A stretch of DNA of 7,487 nt from Bacilli bacterium (GTDB lineage Bacteria; Bacillota_I; Bacilli_A; RF39; UBA660). Of this stretch, positions 1 through 5,358 are shown in pieces (within the stretch, counting starts at the first letter, position 1; each line of letters opens with the position of its first letter). The notes under the pieces were generated by a model that ran no database searches, had not been told where the DNA came from, and saw only the letters and a list, made by a program, of their open reading frames with translations. Location of the stretch: assembly GCA_022791215.1 (NCBI GenBank), contig JAAVYQ010000012.1, positions 1-7,487 of the forward strand, given 5' to 3'. The position numbers and the translations under genes were made by a program.

Positions 1-23
1 CGTACCGTTCGGTATACGGCGGT
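1..23 (-). ncRNA. Group II intron domain V, 5' half
   Basis: Read on the minus strand the sequence begins ACCGCCGTATACCGAACGG. It is the left strand and apical GAAC loop of domain V, the catalytic hairpin. The triad reads CGC (19-21), as in group IIC introns such as that of Oceanobacillus iheyensis, rather than AGC. The matching right strand lies beyond the window. It starts one base after the maturase stop codon. Confidence 0.85.
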
Positions 24-1212
24 TTAATTTGTAATAATATGTACTTTTAAATAATGGTCTAGACAATTTACTAGACCTCTTTTATTCAATTTTTCTTTAG
101 ATATTGCACTTTCGAGCACTCTTGTATGTGCTATATGATAATATCCTCTTCTTGAATTAGCTGTAACATATGCGTCTTTATGAGTAATACCTAGTTTCCT
201 AAGTGAAGTATATCTTTTCTTAATTTTCTTCCATTGTTTCCATATGATTACTCGAAGTTTTCTTCTTACTTTCATATCCAATTTCTCAAGAAGTTTCTTC
301 ATATCTGCTATTCTAAAGTAATTAATCCAACCATAAATTAAATTTTATATGAGGTTTGGGTCTCCATATGTTTTGATTAATTTTCTTGTAAAAACCAAAA
401 CCTAAATATTTTATCTGATTAGGTCTTGCTGTTTTACTCTTTTCTGCATTTACTTTTAATCCTAATTTCTTAGTTATAAATGTAGTTATACTTTCCATTA
501 CTCTATTCGCTGCTTTTTCACTCTTTACCATGATTAAACAGTCATCTGCATATCTCACAAAGTTTAGTCCTCTTGCCTCTAATTCTTTATCAAGTTCATT
601 TAACATGATATTAGATAATAAAGGTGATAAATTACCACCTTGAGGTGTCCCTCTTCTTGTTTCTTGGATAACTCCTTTTTCCATTACCCCACTTTGTAAA
701 AATTTTCTTATTAGTGAAATAACATCATCATCTTTTATGGTTCTATGAATAATAGCCATTAATTTGTCTTGGTTTACCTCATCAAAGAATGATTGTAAAT
801 CAATATCTACTATCCAATCATATCCATCATTAAAACACTCTAATGCTTTAATGACTGCTTGTTCACAAGAACGTCCTGGTCTAAACCCAAAAGAATTATT
901 AGAAAATTGTTCTTCATAAATAGGTGTTAATACTTGCACTATTGCTTGTTGTAATACTCTATCTATTACGCTTGGTATTCCAAGTTTCCTTAATTTTCCG
1001 TTTTCTTTTGGTATATAAACTCTTCTTACTGGCTGTGGTTTATATTTTCTTTTTCTTATTAAACTTAGAATTTCTTCTTTATGTTCTTTTATATAAGAAA
1101 ATAATTCATCAACGGTTACTCCGTCAACTCCACTTGCTCCTTTGTTCTTATAAACTTGCTTATAAGCATTGTTTAGATTCTCTTTAGAAAGTATCTTCTC
1201 TAAAAGTTCCAT
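24..1212 (-). pseudogene. ltrA: Group II intron reverse transcriptase/maturase, disrupted
   Basis: This would encode the intron's RT and splicing maturase. The start ATG at 1212 has AAGGA at 1219-1223, six bases upstream. The first reading frame (322-1212, 296 residues) holds an intact RT core: VDIDL near residues 135-139, GTPQGG at 188-193, and the catalytic YADD at 221-224. After KPHIK (about residue 290) the frame runs into a stop. The family's C-terminal part continues in another frame: NLIYGWINYF, then a maturase/DNA-binding tail with IIWKQWK, ending at 24-26 directly against domain V. Compared from memory with the E. rectale IIC maturase (about 420 residues), roughly 28 residues of the thumb/X domain are missing at the junction (about 340-348). 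This looks like a single deletion of some 85 nt that also shifted the frame. The symbol ltrA is the generic family name. The 24-302 frame is not a separate gene. Confidence 0.92.
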
Positions 1213-1744
1213 ATCTGTTCCTTCTTTCTATTATCGTAATTTAGATTAACATCTTTTATGAGATTATTATTTGGTTACGCCAATTTTCCTCACTTATTTA
1301 TTCTGATTTAATCTATTCCAGTATTAGTAGTTAGAACTACAAATTATTCAGTCCTTCCTAGTATTACTACTAGTACTATGACCTCTGCTGACTTCTCATG
1401 ATTAACCTTTTTCGACCGACACTTCTTTTCTTAACAATTGGTATATTAATCCTTTTGTAATAGCCGTTCATGAGACCTCCCGTGGTAAGACATATATCTT
1501 TCCTCGATTAGCTACTTACTTTACTACATAAAATTACGAGTATCTTTTGGACTTTAGTTTGTTAAGCAACCTTATCCGTTTATGCAGCCTTATAGTAAGT
1601 TTCTATTCGTTAGCCCTCGATTTTGTTTCACACTTCCTTTAGCCCCAACATCACTGTTGATGCGTTGTGCTTCCCTAACACTTCGTCGATACCTACGTGT
1701 GTAGTGGACTTTCACCACCTAGATATATGCCATGCACGGCACAC
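1213..1744 (-). ncRNA. Group IIC intron RNA, domains I-III and start of IV
   Basis: This 532-nt stretch has no protein gene; it is the catalytic RNA upstream of the maturase. From the 5' end it reads GTGTGCCGTGCATGGC, then a GGTGG...CCACTAC hairpin typical of domain I. Further on, GAAGTCAGCAGAGGTCATAG (1376-1395) resembles a segment I recall from E. rectale-type introns. Several short hairpins follow before the maturase ribosome binding site. Domain limits were not folded and are approximate. Confidence 0.85.
1427..1434 (-). other. Candidate exon-binding site 1 (EBS1)
   Basis: The intron RNA reads UUAAGAAA here. It can pair over eight bases (seven Watson-Crick, one G-U) with TTTTTTAA, the last eight bases of the 5' exon (1745-1752). 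That is the expected role of EBS1 in choosing the target. The pairing is A/U-rich, so chance matches are possible and no fold was computed. Confidence 0.45.
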
Positions 1745-1774
1745 TTAAAAAAGAAATGCTTTTATAACATTTCT
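1745..1774 (-). terminator. Intrinsic terminator of typA, intron target site
   Basis: On the minus strand AGAAATG, a nine-base loop and CATTTCT form a seven-base-pair stem followed by a T run. The stem overlaps the typA stop codon (TAG, 1773-1775). The group II intron begins directly after the T run (TTTTTTAA at 1752-1745), so the hairpin acts both as terminator and as the landmark for intron insertion. Confidence 0.8.
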
Positions 1775-3581
1775 ATCTTCTTGCATCTTCTTTTTTTCTT
1801 TGTTCTGTGTTTAATGTTTTCTTTCTTAGTCTGAAGTTTGCTGGTGTTACTTCTACTAGTTCATCTGATTTTATGTAGTCTAGTGCTATTTCTAATGTTA
1901 ATTGTCTTGGTCTTTTTAATACTACTGTGTGATCTTTACTAGCACTTCTTGTGTTTGTTAACTGTTTTGCTTTTGTTACGTTTACTGCTAGGTCATTGTC
2001 TCTATTGTTTTCTCCAACTATCATTCCTTCGTAAACTTCTTCTCCGGGTTCTATGAACATTATTCCTCTATCTTCTAATGCTCCTAGTCCATATGCTGTT
2101 GCTTTTCCGTTTTCCATAGATACTAATACGCCTAGTTTTCTTTCTCCTATGTTGTTTCCAGTTATTGGTCCATATTCACTGAATGTGTGGTTTATTATTC
2201 CATAACCTTTTGTTAGTATTAAAAATTCGTTTACAAATCCTATTAGTCCTCTTGATGGTACAGTGTATTCTAGTTTAGTATTAGTTTCTAGTGATGTCAT
2301 ATTTTTCATGCTTCCATTTCTTGCTGCTAAACTTTCTATTACTGCTCCGACTGTGTCAGTAGGACATTCTATTAGGACATCTTCGTAGGGCTCAGTTTTT
2401 ATTCCATCTATTTCTTTGATTATTACTTCTGGTTTTGAAACTTGTATTTCAAATCCTTCTCTTCTCATGTTTTCTATTAGTATTGATAAGTGTAATTCTC
2501 CTCTTCCTGAGACAATCCATGATTCGGCATCTTTTTGTTCTACTTTTAGTGATACGTCACTTTCAAGTTCTTTCATTAGTCTTTCTTCTATTTTTCTTGC
2601 TGTTAGTAGCGTTCCTTCTTTTCCTGCGAATGGACTTGTGTTTACTCCAAATGTCATTTGTAGTGTTGGTTCTTCTATTTTTAGTATTGGTAATGCTTCT
2701 TCTTTTCCAACTTCACATACTGTTTCTCCTACTGATATGTCTGGAAGTCCTGATATTCCTATTATTTCTCCTGCTTGTGCTGATTCTATTTCTTGTCTTT
2801 TTATTCCCATGAATCCAAATAGTTTTTGTATTCTAAATTGTTTTGTACTTCCATCTAGTCTTACACATGATACCATTTGCCCTACTTTTATTTCTCCTCT
2901 TGCGATTGTTCCTATTCCTATTCTTCCTACATAGTCATTGTAATCTAGCAGTGCAGGTTGGAATTGTAGTGGGTCCTCTTTTTTGCCTTTTGGTGCTGGT
3001 ACTGTTTTGATTATTGTTTCAAATATAGGTTCCATTGTGTGCTGTTGTGTTGTTATGTCTTCTTCATAACTTGATGTTCCATTTAGTCCACTTGCATATA
3101 TTATAGGAAAGTCTATTTGTTCATCTGTTGCTCCTAAATCAATGAATAGTTCTAATACGTCGTCTATTACTTCGCTTATTCTTACATTTTCTCTATCTAC
3201 TTTGTTTATTACTACTATAGGTTTTAAGTTTGCTTCTAATGCTTTTTTTAGTACGAATCTTGTTTGTGGCATTGTTCCTTCTCTTGCGTCTACTAGTAGT
3301 ATGACCCCATCAACCATGTGCATTATTCTTTCTACTTCTCCACCAAAGTCAGCATGTCCTGGTGTGTCTACTATGTTTATTTTGTAGTCTTTATAATGTA
3401 CTCCTGTTGTTTTGGCAAGTATTGTTATTCCTCTTTCTCTTTCTATATCGTTTGAATCCATTACTCTGTCTTCGTGTGTTTCGTTTTCTCTAAATGTTCC
3501 ACTTTGTTTTAGTAGTTCGTCTACTAATGTTGTTTTTCCGTGGTCTACGTGTGCTATTATTGCTATATTTCTTATTTCCAT
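1773..3581 (-). CDS. typA: TypA/BipA ribosome-associated translational GTPase
   Basis: Cytoplasmic GTPase of the EF-G/LepA group that binds ribosomes and supports ribosome assembly and growth under stress or cold. It is 602 residues, a normal length for the family. The GTPase motifs are all present: AHVDHGKT (residues 10-17), RGIT (50-53), DTPGH (72-76), NKVD (126-129) and YASG (162-165). Then come the beta-barrel domain, an EF-G domain III-like segment, the EF-G domain V-like region, and the TypA-specific C-terminal domain with SRGLIGFVNEF and a basic tail. The ATG at 3581 is preceded by AGAAGGG at 3591-3597. It has its own promoter and terminator, so it is probably monocistronic although it follows the exchanger gene on the same strand. 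No defect is seen. Identification is secure; the exact cellular role is family knowledge. Confidence 0.98.
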   Translation of the reverse strand: MEIRNIAIIAHVDHGKTTLVDELLKQSGTFRENETHEDRVMDSNDIERERGITILAKTTGVHYKDYKINIVDTPGHADFGGEVERIMHMVDGVILLVDAREGTMPQTRFVLKKALEANLKPIVVINKVDRENVRISEVIDDVLELFIDLGATDEQIDFPIIYASGLNGTSSYEEDITTQQHTMEPIFETIIKTVPAPKGKKEDPLQFQPALLDYNDYVGRIGIGTIARGEIKVGQMVSCVRLDGSTKQFRIQKLFGFMGIKRQEIESAQAGEIIGISGLPDISVGETVCEVGKEEALPILKIEEPTLQMTFGVNTSPFAGKEGTLLTARKIEERLMKELESDVSLKVEQKDAESWIVSGRGELHLSILIENMRREGFEIQVSKPEVIIKEIDGIKTEPYEDVLIECPTDTVGAVIESLAARNGSMKNMTSLETNTKLEYTVPSRGLIGFVNEFLILTKGYGIINHTFSEYGPITGNNIGERKLGVLVSMENGKATAYGLGALEDRGIMFIEPGEEVYEGMIVGENNRDNDLAVNVTKAKQLTNTRSASKDHTVVLKRPRQLTLEIALDYIKSDELVEVTPANFRLRKKTLNTEQRKKEDARR

Positions 3582-3615
3582 GTTAATTCACCCTTCTTTT
3601 TTTAAAACCGAAAGT

Positions 3616-3644
3616 ATTATATCATTAGTTTTTATCTATGTAAA
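3616..3644 (-). promoter_or_regulatory. Promoter of typA
   Basis: On the minus strand TTTACA (3639-3644) and a perfect TATAAT (3616-3621) are separated by exactly 17 bases. They lie 35-63 bases upstream of the typA start. The -35 box overlaps the T-rich tail of the terminator from the gene upstream. Confidence 0.85.
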
Positions 3645-3668
3645 GAAAAATGTAACACTTAAGTTACA
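3641..3668 (-). terminator. Probable intrinsic terminator of the exchanger gene
   Basis: On the minus strand TGTAAC, loop TTAAGT, GTTACA form a six-base-pair stem followed by TTTTTCTTT, 28 bases after the exchanger stop codon. The stem has only two G-C pairs, so termination may be incomplete. The same near-palindrome could instead serve as an operator just upstream of the typA promoter. Confidence 0.55.
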
Positions 3669-3696
3669 CAAATCGTTTTTTAGATATTTTATTAGT

Positions 3697-4653
3697 TTAT
3701 GTGGCTAATACATAACTATAGTATATTATAAATATTAGTAACATTATTATTCCTTCTTTTCTTGATAGTTCTTTATCGTTTCTAGCAAATATAAAGAATA
3801 GTAATGCCGCGAGTAATACTACTGCTGTGTCGATTAGTTTAAATGATACTGATTCTATTCCTCCAAATAATAGTATTGGTAATCCTAATACTATACACAT
3901 GTTGAATATGTTTGTTCCTATTATGTTTCCTACCGCCATGTCAAATTCGCCTTTTCGCGCGGATTCTACTGTCATCGTTAATTCTGGAAGTGATGTGCCT
4001 ATTACTATTATTGTCATTGTTATTATTTTTTGACTTATTCCTATTTGTTCTGCGAGTAATACAGCATTGTCTACTACTATGTCACTGGCTAAGGCGATCG
4101 CTATCATACTTATTATGATTATTATTATAGATTTTTTTAGTGAGTATTTTGCTTTTCCTAAGTCTTCATGTCTGTTTTTTCTTACTACATATACTATGTA
4201 TCCTATGAATACTACAAAAAAGCAGATTAGTATTCCTGCATCGGGTCTACTTAGGTTATTTGTTTTTCCAGGATTCCATAGTGAATCACTTATTAGTATG
4301 AAGAATACTAGTGTCGTTAGCAATAGTAATGGTAATTCTTTTTTTACTGTTCTGTCTTTTACTTTTATGGGTTTTATTATTGCTGCTAGTCCTATTATTA
4401 GTAATACATTTACTATTGAACTTCCTATTACATTCGCTAAGGTCATGTCTACATTTCCTGTTTGTATGCTGTTGAATGATATGGCTAATTCTGGCATACA
4501 TGTTCCGAATGAGGCTATTGTTAGCGCGACTATTATTTTTGGTATGTGTAAGTTTATTGATAGCGAACTTGCTCCTTCAACAAATAGGTCTGAGTAATAT
4601 ACTAATACTACTAATCCTAAGAATAAAATTATTCCACATGTTATTGCCATCAT
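3697..4653 (-). CDS. Na+/Ca2+ exchanger family membrane protein (CaxA/YrbG type)
   Basis: Integral membrane antiporter of the cation/Ca2+ exchanger superfamily, expected to move Ca2+ against Na+ or H+. It is 318 residues with about ten hydrophobic segments in two inverted halves joined by a charged loop (about residues 155-173). Repeat alpha-1 has GTCMPEL (50-56) with the ion-binding Glu55, then D69 and NVIGSSIVN (74-82). Repeat alpha-2 has GTSLPEL (219-225) with Glu224, then D238 and GNIIGTNIFN (242-251). In alpha-1 the usual GTS is GTC and the usual GSN is GSS. The chosen ATG at 4653 is followed at once by a second ATG. AGGAG at 4663-4667 is nine bases from the first, which favours it. Transcribed alone, upstream of typA and divergent from a small membrane-peptide gene. 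Family assignment is firm; substrate is inferred. Confidence 0.93.
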   Translation of the reverse strand: MMAITCGIILFLGLVVLVYYSDLFVEGASSLSINLHIPKIIVALTIASFGTCMPELAISFNSIQTGNVDMTLANVIGSSIVNVLLIIGLAAIIKPIKVKDRTVKKELPLLLLTTLVFFILISDSLWNPGKTNNLSRPDAGILICFFVVFIGYIVYVVRKNRHEDLGKAKYSLKKSIIIIIISMIAIALASDIVVDNAVLLAEQIGISQKIITMTIIVIGTSLPELTMTVESARKGEFDMAVGNIIGTNIFNMCIVLGLPILLFGGIESVSFKLIDTAVVLLAALLFFIFARNDKELSRKEGIIMLLIFIIYYSYVLAT

Positions 4654-4680
4654 ATTCTTCTACTCCTTTATTTCTTTATT

Positions 4681-4689
4681 ATTATACCA
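4681..4689 (-). promoter_or_regulatory. Extended -10 promoter element of the exchanger gene
   Basis: On the minus strand TGGTATAAT gives an extended -10, 28 bases upstream of the ATG. The best upstream match, TTGTAT, is 19 bases away, so the -35 is weak. The TGn extension could compensate. Confidence 0.65.
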
Positions 4690-4783
4690 TAATTAAGAAA
4701 TTAAGATACAATGAAAATTGATATTTGATATATGTTTAACTTTGAATGTTGGCGAAAAGATGTTTTCCCATGCTTCTTTATTA

Positions 4784-4792
4784 TGCTATAAT
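4784..4792 (+). promoter_or_regulatory. Extended -10 promoter element of the small peptide gene
   Basis: TGCTATAAT on the plus strand is a consensus extended -10. No convincing -35 lies 17 bases upstream. Transcription would start near 4799, leaving a leader of about 55 bases before the ATG at 4854. Confidence 0.65.
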
Positions 4793-4853
4793 TTATTCAA
4801 GAATACTTGATAAAGTTGGGTGTACCACATTCTTAATGGAAGGTGGTGATATA

Positions 4854-4934
4854 ATGAACCGTAAAGATTTACTAATCATTGTTCGGTGGGGAATTATATT
4901 TTCTCTACTTATTATTATTTACAAGATGATATAA
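4854..4934 (+). CDS. 26-residue single-span membrane peptide, unknown function
   Basis: I do not recognise a family. The peptide begins MNRKD, continues with one hydrophobic stretch (LLIIVRWGIIFSLLIIIY, with one internal Arg) and ends KMI, so it should insert in the membrane as a single helix. The start is chosen because AAGGTGGTGAT (4840-4850), a near-ideal Bacillota ribosome binding site, lies just before this ATG. An upstream in-frame ATG at 4836 would put that site inside the gene. The reading frame can be extended back to 4746, but that start lies upstream of the -10 box. The unit is complete: extended -10, leader, gene and a T-tract terminator at 4983-5023. It is divergent from the exchanger gene and convergent with the HerA operon. 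It could be a regulatory micro-protein or a type I toxin-like peptide; no antisense RNA was identified. Confidence 0.6.
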   Translation: MNRKDLLIIVRWGIIFSLLIIIYKMI

Positions 4935-4966
4935 AGAAAATGCCTAACTTTTACAACTGTTAGGCA
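4933..4966 (-). terminator. Intrinsic terminator of the HerA operon
   Basis: On the minus strand TGCCTAAC, a ten-base loop and GTTAGGCA make a perfect eight-base-pair stem followed by TTTTCTTTAT. It stops leftward transcription just at the 3' end of the convergent small peptide gene. On the plus strand the hairpin is followed by AAAACAAAT, so it does not look like a terminator in that direction. Confidence 0.75.
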
Positions 4967-4982
4967 AAACAAATAATTCATC

Positions 4983-5023
4983 GGTACACTCAACTTAGCT
5001 AAATATTAAGTGTTCCTTTTTTT
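4983..5023 (+). terminator. Intrinsic terminator of the small peptide gene
   Basis: On the plus strand GGTACACT (4983-4990) pairs with AGTGTTCC (5009-5016), with one T-T mismatch, around an 18-base loop containing the self-complementary TTAGCTAA. Seven T residues follow at 5017-5023. It lies 49 bases after the small gene's stop codon. Confidence 0.7.
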
Positions 5024-5082
5024 ATTTTATGAAGTTTCCTTCATCTATATACATTTTATCATAATTTTTTTATTTTTTCAAA

Positions 5083-5358
5083 TCACTTATTGGTATAATT
5101 ATAGTATTGTTGTTCTTGTAATTCGATAGATAATATTTCTAGTTCTTCCTCATCTTCTTCAATTAATATGTCTTCTATTTCGCTTATTAGTGAGTTTAGA
5201 GTGTTAAATTTTTTATAATCTATGTGGTATCTTTTTAAAATTTCTATCTGTGAATTTCTTAGAACTAATCCATTTTCTCTTTTCATAGGTATATTACTAT
5301 CAATATTTAAATTTTCTACAATATCTTCTATGTTATATTCTTTTCCTTTTATTATCAT
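5083..5358 (-). CDS. Acidic 91-residue protein coupled to the HerA-like ATPase, unknown function
   Basis: I do not recognise a family. The N-terminal third (about residues 1-35) mixes polar and hydrophobic residues. A central segment near residues 36-55 (SQIEILKRYHIDYKKFNTLN) is probably helical, followed by a strongly acidic helix at about 58-83 (EIEDILIEEDEEELEI). The tail ends YYNYTNK. It has no cysteines, no signal peptide and no membrane segment, so it should be cytoplasmic. Its ATG overlaps the upstream gene's TGA (ATGA, 5355-5358), and AAGGA (5367-5371) lies inside that gene eight bases before the start. This coupling implies a fixed ratio with the ATPase. A partner or regulator of the ATPase is a reasonable inference. 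A DNA-mimic role is only suggested by the acidity. A hairpin terminator follows at 4966-4933. Confidence 0.85.
   Translation of the reverse strand: MIIKGKEYNIEDIVENLNIDSNIPMKRENGLVLRNSQIEILKRYHIDYKKFNTLNSLISEIEDILIEEDEEELEILSIELQEQQYYNYTNK

Larger units (their letters stand above)
1..1744 (-). mobile_element. Group IIC intron, 3' end cut off by window edge
   Basis: A self-splicing retroelement read on the minus strand. The 5' boundary is placed at 1744, where the RNA begins GTGTGCC, matching the GUGYG start of group II introns. About 530 nt of structured RNA (domains I-III and the start of IV) follow, then a reverse transcriptase/maturase gene in domain IV, then the first half of domain V at 23-1. 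Three things point to class IIC: the RT resembles the Eubacterium rectale-type (MarathonRT-like) maturases, the domain V triad reads CGC rather than AGC, and the insertion lies immediately after an intrinsic terminator (that of typA). The rest of domain V and domain VI lie outside the window. The encoded maturase is broken, so the copy is unlikely to be autonomous. Class and boundary come from recalled family features, not from a covariance search. Confidence 0.9.

Noticed and set aside
24..302. A separate 92-residue gene starting with ATG at 302
   Set aside because: It is the C-terminal remainder of the maturase. The frame reads back in phase through GWINYF before this ATG, and there is no ribosome binding site at it.
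2416..2934. Long plus-strand reading frames opposite typA, the exchanger and the ATPase (also near 4067-4597, 5992-6417 and 7037-7291)
   Set aside because: They lie wholly or almost wholly over well-identified minus-strand genes and give low-complexity Ser/Leu/Ile-rich proteins with no recognisable domain. They are shadows of the A-ending codons of the real genes.
4094..4101. GCGATCGC palindrome
   Set aside because: A single copy inside the exchanger coding sequence, explained by its codons. No second copy was noticed.
4746..4853. N-terminal extension of the small membrane peptide to 62 residues
   Set aside because: The extended start lies upstream of the TATAAT at 4787-4792 and has no ribosome binding site, while AAGGTGGTGAT sits correctly for the ATG at 4854.
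5029..5044. ATGAAG-TTTC-CTTCAT hairpin
   Set aside because: A short stem with no T tract on either strand and no gene relation. On its own it supports no function, although it lies in the leftward HerA operon transcript.
5091..5099. TGGTATAAT on the plus strand as a promoter for an antisense RNA
   Set aside because: It has no -35 partner and sits inside the end of the 91-residue gene. Such matches are common in DNA this AT-rich.
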